A stretch of DNA of 28,030 nt from DASRSS01 sp035656335 (GTDB lineage Bacteria > Actinomycetota > Actinomycetes > Mycobacteriales > Jatrophihabitantaceae): NCBI GenBank assembly GCA_035656335.1, contig DASRSS010000220.1, positions 1-28,030 of the forward strand, given 5' to 3'. The position numbers and the translations under genes were made by a program. Below the pieces are notes generated by a model. That model was not told the origin of the DNA. It saw only the letters and a list, made by a program, of their open reading frames with translations, and did no database searches. Below are positions 14,919 to 21,075 of this stretch, piece after piece; positions within the stretch are counted from its first letter, which is position 1, and the number at the start of each line of letters is the position of its first letter.

Positions 14919-15983
14919 ATGATTCGCGTGGTGCAGTGGAGTACGGGCAACGTCGGACGGCACGCGATCGCCGGCATCGCGGCGCGCCCGGAGCTGGAGC
15001 TGGTCGGCGTGTGGGTGTCCGATCCGGCAAAGGTGGGCGTCGACGCCGGTGAGCTGGCCGGGCTCGGCCGCACGCTCGGTGTCGCCGCGACGAACGACGC
15101 CGACGCGCTGCTCGCGCTGAAGCCGGACTGCATCGTCCACGCGGCGATGGCGGACAACCGGCTGCCGGAGGCGATCGCCGACCTGCAGCGCTTCCTGGAA
15201 GCGGGCATCAACGTGGTGTCCAGCGGGCCGGTGTTCCTGCAGTACCCGGACGGGACGGTGCCCGCCGAGGTCACCGGCCCGATCCGCGCGGCGGCCGCGT
15301 CCGGCGGCGCGTCCCTGTGGGTGAACGGTGTCGACCCGGGCTTCGCGAACGACTGGCTTCCGCTCGCGCTGACGAGCATCAGCGAGCGCATCGACGAGGT
15401 GCGCTGCTTCGAGCTGCTGGACTACTCGACGTACGACAACCCGACGGTGCTGTTCGACGTGATGGGTTTCGGCAAGCCGATGGACGAGACGCCGATGCTG
15501 CTCATGCCGGGTGTGCTGTCGCTGGCGTGGGGTTCGGTGGTGCGCCAGCTGGCCGCCGGGCTCGGCGTGGAACTCGACGAGGTCACCGAGACGGTCGTGC
15601 GGCTACCGGCGCCGGAGAAGTTCGAGATCGCGTCCGGGACGATCGAAGAGGGCACCGCCGCCGCGCTGCGGTTCGAGGTGCTCGGCAAGCGCAACGGCAG
15701 GGCGGTGTGCGTGCTCGAGCACGTCACGCGGCTGCGCGCCGACCTCGGCCCGGACTGGCCGCAGCCGGCCGGGCAGGGCTGCTACCGCGTGCAGGTCACC
15801 GGCGAGCCGAACTACACGCTGGACCTGCAGCTGCTGGGGACCGACGGCGATCACAACACGGCCGGGCTCAAGGCCACGGCGATGCGGCTGGTCAACGCGA
15901 TCGAGGCGGTCGTCGCGGCGCCGCCCGGTTTGCTGACGGCGCTGGACCTGCCGTTGGTGACCGGGCGGGGCCTCGTCGCATGA
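14919..15983 (+). CDS. NAD(P)-dependent oxidoreductase, dihydrodipicolinate reductase-like
   Basis: A 354-residue protein with an N-terminal Rossmann fold, VVQWSTGNVGRHAI, as in the DapB-like family often labelled NAD(P)H-dependent amine dehydrogenase or 2,4-diaminopentanoate dehydrogenase-like. Further family features are VGVWVSDPAKVG, DCIVHAAM and WVNGVDPGFANDWLPL. Many actinobacteria carry several copies next to lipid or steroid catabolic genes; the substrate there is unknown. AGGAAGG at the end of the SDR gene serves as the ribosome site. It is the last gene of the kstD operon and is followed by a strong hairpin at 15986-16004. Confidence 0.85.
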   Translation: MIRVVQWSTGNVGRHAIAGIAARPELELVGVWVSDPAKVGVDAGELAGLGRTLGVAATNDADALLALKPDCIVHAAMADNRLPEAIADLQRFLEAGINVVSSGPVFLQYPDGTVPAEVTGPIRAAAASGGASLWVNGVDPGFANDWLPLALTSISERIDEVRCFELLDYSTYDNPTVLFDVMGFGKPMDETPMLLMPGVLSLAWGSVVRQLAAGLGVELDEVTETVVRLPAPEKFEIASGTIEEGTAAALRFEVLGKRNGRAVCVLEHVTRLRADLGPDWPQPAGQGCYRVQVTGEPNYTLDLQLLGTDGDHNTAGLKATAMRLVNAIEAVVAAPPGLLTALDLPLVTGRGLVA

Positions 15984-15985
15984 GG

Positions 15986-16004
15986 GGGGTCGCGACGCGA
16001 CCCC
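15986..16004. terminator. Strong GC hairpin after the kstD operon
   Basis: A 19-base perfect inverted repeat, GGGGTCGCGACGCGACCCC, gives an 8-bp stem with a 3-nt loop, 3 bases after the stop at 15983. There is no T run, as is common for terminators in high-GC actinobacteria. It lies between convergent genes and could act in both directions. Confidence 0.6.
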
Positions 16005-16018
16005 GCCCGATCCGGTGA

Positions 16019-16042
16019 CGGCCGGCGTTGTGGAACCGGCCG
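16019..16042. terminator. Second hairpin between convergent genes
   Basis: CGGCCGG (16019-16025) pairs with CCGGCCG (16036-16042) around a 10-base loop. It lies 5 bases from the stop of the HesB-like gene on the minus strand, so it most likely ends that transcript. Confidence 0.5.
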
Positions 16043-16046
16043 GTGG

Positions 16047-16328
16047 TCAGGCCTGGGCCGCGACCGTGAAGCGCAGCTGGCCGTCGCCGTCGGTGGCGGC
16101 GTCGAGCGACTTGTCGTCCAGCAGCTGAGCGGCCTGCGGTTCGAGGAACACGCGCGCGCCGCCGTTGTCGAGGATCTGGTCGTCCTCCGCGGGTGCCGTG
16201 GCCAGGGTGAGGGTGAGGCCGCCGGCGGTGGGGTCGTTGGCGATGCGCAGGCCGCACCCGTCCGGCACCTGCGGGTCAGCCATGATGTTGCGGATCTCGG
16301 TCGTGGCGTTGTCGGTCAGGGTGAGCAC
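16047..16328 (-). CDS. HesB/IscA-like protein lacking the cluster-binding Cys pair
   Basis: 93 residues. The start LTLTDNATTEIRNIM and the middle GCGLRI, DNGGARVFLEPQAAQLLDDKSLDA follow the HesB/IscA (A-type carrier) fold. However, the C-terminal Cys-x-Cys of true A-type carriers is missing: the end reads GDGQLRFTVAAQA, and Cys25 is the only cysteine. It therefore cannot hold a cluster in the usual way. A similar short Cys-poor subfamily is common in actinobacteria and is only labelled as a HesB-like iron-sulfur assembly protein. GTG 16328 has AAGGAG just upstream. The gene is alone, divergent from the DUF2277 operon. Confidence 0.8.
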   Translation of the reverse strand: MLTLTDNATTEIRNIMADPQVPDGCGLRIANDPTAGGLTLTLATAPAEDDQILDNGGARVFLEPQAAQLLDDKSLDAATDGDGQLRFTVAAQA

Positions 16329-16385
16329 GTGCTGACTCCTTGAATCGTCCGTCTGCCTAACCTCCTCCACGGTCGTCCGAAATAA

Positions 16386-16404
16386 CCGATACGTCAAATA
16401 TCGG
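16386..16404. promoter_or_regulatory. Inverted repeat in the divergent HesB-like/DUF2277 promoter region
   Basis: CCGATA (16386-16391) and TATCGG (16399-16404) are perfect arms around an AT-rich 7-base spacer, in the middle of the 126-base region between two divergent starts. The sequence around it (AAATAACCGATACG) is far more AT-rich than its surroundings, as expected for a promoter. It may be an operator; no regulator is recognised. Confidence 0.4.
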
Positions 16405-16454
16405 CGTGTCGCGCGTCGTTCTGTGCGGCGCGCGGCCCGTGGCACCCTGGACGC

Positions 16455-16727
16455 ATGTGCCGCAACATCCGGGTCCTGCACAACTTCGAGCCGCCCGCCA
16501 CGGACGAGGAGGTGCACGCCGCCGCGCTGCAGTACGTCCGCAAGGTGAGCGGCACCTCGAAGCCGTCCGCGGCGAACCGCGAGGCGTTCGACCGGGCGGT
16601 CGCGGAGATCGCGCACGCGACCGGGCACCTGCTGGAGGCCCTGGTGACCACGGCCGCGCCGAAGGATCGCGAGGTGGAGGCGGCCAAGGCGCGCGCCCGC
16701 AGCGCCGCCCGCTACGCCCGCACGTGA
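16455..16727 (+). CDS. DUF2277 family protein
   Basis: A 90-residue protein with the DUF2277 signature: MCRNIRVLHNFEPPATDEEV at the start, then ALQYVRKVSGTSKPS and AFDRAVAEIAHAT. Family members are small, mostly helical and begin with the conserved MCRNI, which suggests that Cys2 is functional; the biochemical role is unknown. Its stop overlaps the start of the next gene in a GTGA. It is the first of three tightly coupled genes (DUF2277, P-loop kinase, Cys-rich/pentapeptide protein). A palindrome at 16386-16404 lies upstream. Confidence 0.9.
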   Translation: MCRNIRVLHNFEPPATDEEVHAAALQYVRKVSGTSKPSAANREAFDRAVAEIAHATGHLLEALVTTAAPKDREVEAAKARARSAARYART

Positions 16728-17254
16728 GCGGATCCGATTCGCCCGCTCTCGTCGTCCTCGCCGGCCTGCCCGGCGTCGGCAAGACCACGATCGCCCGCGC
16801 GCTCGCCCCGCGGCTGCGAGCCGCGGTGATGCGTGTCGACGCAATCGAGGCTGCTGTGGTGCGGCACGGTCTGGAGTCGCATCCCGTCGGGCCAGTGGGT
16901 TATGCGATCGCGCACGAGCTGGCCGCGGAGTGCCTGCGCGCGCGAACGTCCGTCATCGTGGACGCGGTCAATCCCGTCGCCGCGGCGCGGGCGGGCTGGC
17001 GCGATCTCGCCGCTGCGACCGGGGCGCGGTTGACGCGCGTCGAGGTGGTGCTTGCCGACGGTGCCGAACACCGCCGTCGTGTGACTGCGCGGGTCAGCGA
17101 TGTCGACGGTCTCGTCGTGCCGCGGTGGGACGAGGTCGTCGCGTCCGGGTACGAGCCGTGGGACGAGCAGCGCGACGGTGTGCGCCTCGTCGTGGACGGC
17201 GCGTCGTGCGATGCGGCGGTGTCGGCGATCCTATCCGCGCTGGCCGACGTATGA
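16724..17254 (+). CDS. P-loop NTPase, AAA_33/zeta-toxin-like small-molecule kinase
   Basis: A 176-residue protein with a Walker A motif GLPGVGKTT (14-22) right after the first strand ALVVLAGL, a conserved Asp39 in MRVDAIE, and a later strand SVIVDAVNPV typical of gluconate kinase/zeta-like and chloramphenicol-phosphotransferase-like kinases. There is no separate toxin or antitoxin region. It probably phosphorylates a small molecule or nucleotide using ATP; the substrate is unknown. The GTG start overlaps the DUF2277 stop by 4 nt, and its own stop overlaps the next ATG, so the three proteins are likely made together. Confidence 0.87.
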   Translation: MSGSDSPALVVLAGLPGVGKTTIARALAPRLRAAVMRVDAIEAAVVRHGLESHPVGPVGYAIAHELAAECLRARTSVIVDAVNPVAAARAGWRDLAAATGARLTRVEVVLADGAEHRRRVTARVSDVDGLVVPRWDEVVASGYEPWDEQRDGVRLVVDGASCDAAVSAILSALADV

Positions 17255-18054
17255 CGTCGCCGTTTCGTGCCGACTGTTCGCGGTGCTTCGGGCTGTGCTG
17301 CGTCGTCCCGGCATTCGCCAAGTCCGCCGAGTTCGCGATCACCAAGCCGGCGCACACTGCGTGCCCGAACCTGCGCGCCGACTCGCGCTGCGGGATTCAC
17401 GAGCAGTTGCGTGCGCGGGGCTTCGCGGGATGCACGGTGTACGACTGCTTCGGCGCCGGGCAGCAGGTCAGCCAGGTGACGTTCCGCGGGGTGGACTGGC
17501 GGAAGTCGTCGCCCGATATCGCCGAGCAGATGTTCGCCGTGTTCGAGGTGATGCGGACGCTGCAGGAGGTGCTCAGCTACGTCGTCGAGGCGTGCGGTTG
17601 GGCGTCGTCCGGTGTGGTTCTCGAGGAGCTCGCAGCGATGCGGGATCGGCTGATCTCGCTGACCGGTGCCGATGCGGCGGCGCTGCTCGCGGCGCCTGCG
17701 GACTCGCTACGGAGCTCGGCGAACGTGCTGCTGCTGCAGGCGAGCGAGGCCCGACGTGCCGAGCAGCCGTCGCGCTCGGTCGATCACCGCGGTGCGGTGT
17801 TGATCGGGGCGTCGTTGCGCAGGCGCGACCTGCGCGGCGCGAGCCTTCGTGGGGCGCAGCTCGTCGGAGCGGACCTGCGCGAGGCGGACCTGCGGTTCGC
17901 GGATCTGATCGGTGCCGATCTGCGTGGCGTCGACCTGAGTGGTGCGGACCTGCGGGATGCGCTGTTCCTGACGCAAGCGCAGCTGGATGCGGCTCGCGGT
18001 GATTCGCACACCAGGCTGGATGATCGGTTCGGTCGGCCGGCGCACTGGTTGTAG
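17251..18054 (+). CDS. Cys-rich (YkgJ-like) domain fused to pentapeptide repeats
   Basis: A 267-residue protein in three parts. Residues 1-70 are Cys-rich: C9-x2-C12-x3-C16-C17, then ACPNL with C38, C47-x2-H50, C61 and C66. This resembles the YkgJ-type putative metal or iron-sulfur binding domain. Residues 85-175 are helical. Residues 178-246 hold about a dozen pentapeptide repeats of the A(D/S)LRx type (ASLRG, ADLRE, ADLRF, ADLIG and so on), which fold into a right-handed square beta helix, often a protein-binding or DNA-mimic surface. ATG 17251 overlaps the previous stop in ATGA. The Cys domain suggests redox or metal chemistry, and the repeats a scaffold; function is unknown. It is the last gene before the 545-base non-coding stretch. 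Confidence 0.85.
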   Translation: MTSPFRADCSRCFGLCCVVPAFAKSAEFAITKPAHTACPNLRADSRCGIHEQLRARGFAGCTVYDCFGAGQQVSQVTFRGVDWRKSSPDIAEQMFAVFEVMRTLQEVLSYVVEACGWASSGVVLEELAAMRDRLISLTGADAAALLAAPADSLRSSANVLLLQASEARRAEQPSRSVDHRGAVLIGASLRRRDLRGASLRGAQLVGADLREADLRFADLIGADLRGVDLSGADLRDALFLTQAQLDAARGDSHTRLDDRFGRPAHWL

Positions 18055-18088
18055 TCCGGGCGTTCGGCTGCGGCTGGTGGGTTACAGT

Positions 18089-18273
18089 CAGTTTGATCTT
18101 CGCGTGCGTTTCGTTGCCGGCGTGCGTTCGCGCGGTCCTTGCTTCCTGCGCGGCGACGGCGGTCAGTTCGATGGTCACGCGGCTTGCGCTGCCGGCCCAC
18201 GTTCCAGCGCTGCCGACCTGGAGTACGCAGCGACGGCCGAACAGTTTGATCTTCACTCACGTTCCGTTGCCGG
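18089..18273. repeat. Three degenerate tandem repeats, period 75-78 bases
   Basis: A 32-base block starting CAGTTTGATCTTC and ending CGTTGCCGG occurs at 18089-18120 and 18242-18273 with 27 of 32 bases equal. A more diverged copy at 18164-18195 has 23 of 32 equal to the first. The ends of the first two units are also alike (GGCGACGGC and AGCGACGGC just before the next CAGTT). The spacing is 75 and then 78 bases, both multiples of three. They lie in the gene-free stretch 18055-18599. It is unclear whether they are remnants of a repetitive coding region or an intergenic repeat family; no start, ribosome site or convincing protein was seen. Confidence 0.6.
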
Positions 18274-18395
18274 GCTGCGGTTCCGGCTTGTTCGACGGCG
18301 TCCGGGTGAAGATCGAAATGGACCGGAGGGCGTAGCCGGCGGGGGAAGGTGCGGTCGCGGGCTATCACGTGTTGGGCCAGGTCTGTCGGAGGTAG

Positions 18396-18521
18396 GTCGT
18401 CCGCAAACCCGACGGCATGGTCGTCTGGACCTCACCCACCGGGCACGTCTACCGCGTCCCGCCCGCCACCTACCCCGTCGGCAACACGATGAAGATCGAA
18501 AAGGACGATGAGAACGGGTGA
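18396..18521 (+). pseudogene. 3' remnant of an HNH endonuclease/DUF222-like gene
   Basis: After an in-frame TAG at 18393 the frame encodes about 41 residues with VVWTSPTGHVYRVPPATYP and ends KIEKDDENG at TGA 18519-18521. The W-T-S-P-T-G-H-x-Y block is typical of the C-terminus of actinobacterial DUF222/13E12-type HNH endonucleases, just after the nuclease motif. The nuclease and DUF222 parts are absent upstream, so this is a decayed fragment. A near copy of its last bases (TGAAGATCGAAATGGAC at 18307-18323, 16 of 17 equal to 18490-18506) suggests duplication of the 3' end. Between this and ltp2 (18522-18599) nothing further was recognised. Confidence 0.55.
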
Positions 18522-18599
18522 GGCCGACAGCGACCAAGGCAGCGCCAGGCCGAGCAGCGATCGGCAGCCTGACGAGGCCCAGCGACGCAGCAAACCGGG

Positions 18600-19772
18600 T
18601 CAGGCCGACAGGACCAGACCAGACGTGGGCACACCGGTGCCGGCGGTGACGAGCACGTGCTCCACGTCGTCGACCTGGTTCACCGACGTCCCGCGCAGCT
18701 GGCGCACTCCCTCGGCGATGCCGTTCATGCCGTGGATGTACGCCTCCCCGAGCTGGCCACCATGGGTGTTGATCGGCAGCCGCCCGCCGATCTCGATCGC
18801 ACCGTCGGCGATGAAGTACCGCGCCTCGCCCCGATCGCAGAACCCGAGCTCCTCGAGCTGGATCAGCACGAACGGAGTGAAGTGGTCGTAGAGGATCGCC
18901 ACCTGCACGTCCTCAGGGGCGATCCCGGCCTGCGTCCACAGCTGCTCCCCCACGAGCCCCATCTCGGGAAGTCCGGTCATCGCGTCGCGGTAGTAGCTGG
19001 TCATCACGTACTGGTCCGCCCCGCTCCCCTGCGCCGCGCCACGCACGATCACCGGACGCTGCGGCAGATCGCGCGCACGCTCGGCGGACGTCACCACGAT
19101 CGCGACGCCGCCGTCACTCTCCTGGCAGCAGTCGAGCAGGTGCAGCGGCTCGGCGATCCACCGCGAGTTCTGATGATCGGCCAGCGTGATCGGCTTGCCG
19201 TAGAAGAACGCGTTCGGGTTGTTCGCCGCGTGCCGGCGGTCGGCCACGGCAACTCGTCCGAAGTCCTCGCTCGTCGCGCCGAACACATGCATGTAGCGGC
19301 GCGCCACCATCGCGACGTTCGCCGCGGGCGTGCCGAGACCCATCGGGTACGACCAGCTCGCGTCGATGCCGGACGAGGTCGGCGCCGCGGCCAGCGCGGT
19401 CGACACCTGACCGAACCGGTGCCCGGACCGCTCGTTGAACGCGCGGTAACACACCACGACGTCCGCGACACCCGTCGCCACCGCCATCGCCGCCTGCTGC
19501 ACGGTCGCGCACGCCGCACCACCGCCGTACTGGATCCGGCTGAAGAACTTCAGCGACGGAACACCCAGCTCGCGCGCGACCGCGATCTCGGTGTTGTTGT
19601 CCATCGTGAACGTGACCAGCCCGTCGACGTCGGACGGCTGCAGCCCGGCGTCCGCGAGCGCCGCACGCACCGCCTCGGCGGCCAGTCGCAGCTCGGAACG
19701 ACCGGAGTCCTTGGAGAACTCGGTCGCGCCGATGCCGACGATCGCCGCACGCCCGGACAACCCAGAACTCAC
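18600..19772 (-). CDS. ltp2: Steroid side-chain aldolase Ltp2 (thiolase-like)
   Basis: A 390-residue thiolase-fold protein of the SCP-x/Ltp2 group. Landmarks are RAAIVGIGATEFSKDSGRS, RIQYGGGAACATVQQAAMA, ILYDHFTPFVLIQLEELGF with Tyr295 and NTHGGQLGEAYIHGMNG with Tyr345. These two Tyr fit the catalytic tyrosines reported for Ltp2. It performs the retro-aldol cleavage of the 17-hydroxy C22-CoA intermediate to a 17-keto steroid and propionyl-CoA, acting with the DUF35 domain of ChsH2. GTG 19772 overlaps the chsH1 stop in a GTGA. It is the last gene of the igr-type operon, in the position of Rv3540c. Confidence 0.95.
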   Translation of the reverse strand: MSSGLSGRAAIVGIGATEFSKDSGRSELRLAAEAVRAALADAGLQPSDVDGLVTFTMDNNTEIAVARELGVPSLKFFSRIQYGGGAACATVQQAAMAVATGVADVVVCYRAFNERSGHRFGQVSTALAAAPTSSGIDASWSYPMGLGTPAANVAMVARRYMHVFGATSEDFGRVAVADRRHAANNPNAFFYGKPITLADHQNSRWIAEPLHLLDCCQESDGGVAIVVTSAERARDLPQRPVIVRGAAQGSGADQYVMTSYYRDAMTGLPEMGLVGEQLWTQAGIAPEDVQVAILYDHFTPFVLIQLEELGFCDRGEARYFIADGAIEIGGRLPINTHGGQLGEAYIHGMNGIAEGVRQLRGTSVNQVDDVEHVLVTAGTGVPTSGLVLSA

Positions 19773-20158
19773 TGCGCCACCCCGCTCACGACGACGGTGC
19801 CGACCACGTGATCACCGAGCGAGCCGCGTCCGGTCACCTGCACCGTGACGTCCTCGCCGTCGACGGCGGAGACCAGTCCGCTGAACACCAGCGTGTCGTA
19901 CGCGTAGCACGGCACGCCGAGCCGGATCGCGATGTTCTTCACGCGCGCCGCGGGTCCGGCCCAGTCGGTGACGAAGCGCTGGACGAGACCGGTGTCGGTC
20001 AGGATGTTGACGAAGATGTCCTTACTGCCACGGGCGATCGCCGCGTCCCGGTCGTGGTGCACGTCCTGGAAGTCGCGCGTCGCCAAGGCCGTCGACACGA
20101 CGAACGTCGGATCGGCCGAGATGGTGAGTTCGGGCAGCTTCGTGCCGACGGTCGTCAT
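19769..20158 (-). CDS. chsH1: Steroid enoyl-CoA hydratase subunit ChsH1
   Basis: 129 residues, the length I recall for M. tuberculosis ChsH1 (Rv3541c). A single MaoC hotdog domain with the catalytic pattern Asp29-x4-His34 in TRDFQDVHHDRDAA, plus GSKDIFVNILTDTGL and RLGVPCYAYDTL. With the MaoC domain of ChsH2 it forms the heterodimeric hydratase that adds water across the C17-C20 double bond of the C22 steroid enoyl-CoA. The ATG overlaps the chsH2 stop in ATGA and its stop overlaps the ltp2 start, so the three are tightly coupled. Confidence 0.95.
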   Translation of the reverse strand: MTTVGTKLPELTISADPTFVVSTALATRDFQDVHHDRDAAIARGSKDIFVNILTDTGLVQRFVTDWAGPAARVKNIAIRLGVPCYAYDTLVFSGLVSAVDGEDVTVQVTGRGSLGDHVVGTVVVSGVAQ

Positions 20159-21075
20159 CGAACGGGTCTCCAGAACGGCAGGATCAGGTCGTCGTCGATC
20201 TTGGTGAGCGCGAGCTCGACCGGCATGTCGATGTGCACCGCAGCGGGCTCGACGTCGACGAGCTCCGCGAGCATCCGCACGCCCTCCTCAAGCTCGACCA
20301 GCGCGACGACGAACGGCAGCGTCTTGCCTGGCACCGGCGGCGCGTGGTGCACGACGAAGCTGAACACCGTCCCGCGCCCGCTGGCGACGACGTAGTCCGG
20401 CTTCTCGCAACCGCACGTCGGGCACATCGGACCGGGCGGATGCCGCAGGTTCCCGCACTCGGGGCAATGCTGGATGCGTAGCTCGCCGGCCTGGGTGCCC
20501 TCCCAGAAGAACGCGGTGTCCTGGCTGATCAACGGGCGCAGGCCCTCGGCGCGGGACGGTGCCGCCTGTGCTGTCCCGGGCTTGAACTTCAGCACCCGGA
20601 ACAGCATCTCGGCCACCGGCTCGTCGCCGACGCTCCACACGTTGCGGGTCGTGACGAACCAGCCCTCGCCGAGGGCGGTGCGCTTCGGCCCGACGACGTC
20701 TTCGAGCAGGGTCGTGACCGTCACCTGCTCGCCCGGGTGCAAGTAGCGGTGATACGTCTGCTCGCAGTTGGTGGCGACCACGGACGTGAAGCCCGCCTCG
20801 TCCAGGACGTTCATCATCAGCCCGAGCGGGTCGTCGGTCGTGCGCGCCCCGTGCAGGCCCTGCATCGTCCACACCTGGATCATGGCCGGCGGGGCAACCG
20901 TGCCGTCGTGCCCCGCGGCGCGCGCGGCTTCGGCCGAGACGTAGATCGGGTTCGCGTCGCCGATCGCCTCGATCCAGTTGTTCACCATCGCCTGGTTGAC
21001 CGGGTCGCGCCCCGCGCGCGGAGCGGACGCGCCACGCGACCTGATCTCGTCCGCCGCCGCGACGATGTCGGTCAT
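20155..21075 (-). CDS. chsH2: ChsH2: MaoC subunit fused to DUF35 (zinc ribbon plus OB fold)
   Basis: 306 residues. The N-terminal half (about 1-165) is a MaoC-like hotdog domain. Its motif IGDANPIYVSAEA has Tyr in place of the catalytic His, so the active residues must come from ChsH1. The C-terminal half is DUF35: a zinc ribbon with Cys204, Cys207, Cys218 and Cys221 (C-x2-C-x10-C-x2-C), then an OB fold (GTVFSFVVHHAP, VELEEGVRMLAEL). The DUF35 part binds Ltp2 and is needed for the aldol cleavage, which links hydration to cleavage. ATG 21075 overlaps the fadE29 stop in ATGA. Confidence 0.95.
   Translation of the reverse strand: MTDIVAAADEIRSRGASAPRAGRDPVNQAMVNNWIEAIGDANPIYVSAEAARAAGHDGTVAPPAMIQVWTMQGLHGARTTDDPLGLMMNVLDEAGFTSVVATNCEQTYHRYLHPGEQVTVTTLLEDVVGPKRTALGEGWFVTTRNVWSVGDEPVAEMLFRVLKFKPGTAQAAPSRAEGLRPLISQDTAFFWEGTQAGELRIQHCPECGNLRHPPGPMCPTCGCEKPDYVVASGRGTVFSFVVHHAPPVPGKTLPFVVALVELEEGVRMLAELVDVEPAAVHIDMPVELALTKIDDDLILPFWRPVR

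Noticed and set aside
12156..15140. 994-codon open frame on the minus strand across the kstD operon
   Set aside because: It is antisense to four well-recognised genes, is rich in Arg, His and Ala as expected of GC-rich shadow frames, and shows no known motif.
17573..18256. Minus-strand frame starting MKIKLFGRR
   Set aside because: Most of it is antisense to the pentapeptide repeats; no ribosome site and no domain.
17987..18511. 174-codon plus-strand frame through the repeat region
   Set aside because: It starts inside the pentapeptide gene, has no ribosome site and low-complexity composition; its only regularity comes from the DNA repeats.
18055..18599. Possible CRISPR array or tRNA in the gene-free stretch
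   Set aside because: The repeats are degenerate, only three copies and too far apart for CRISPR; no cloverleaf or CCA end was found.
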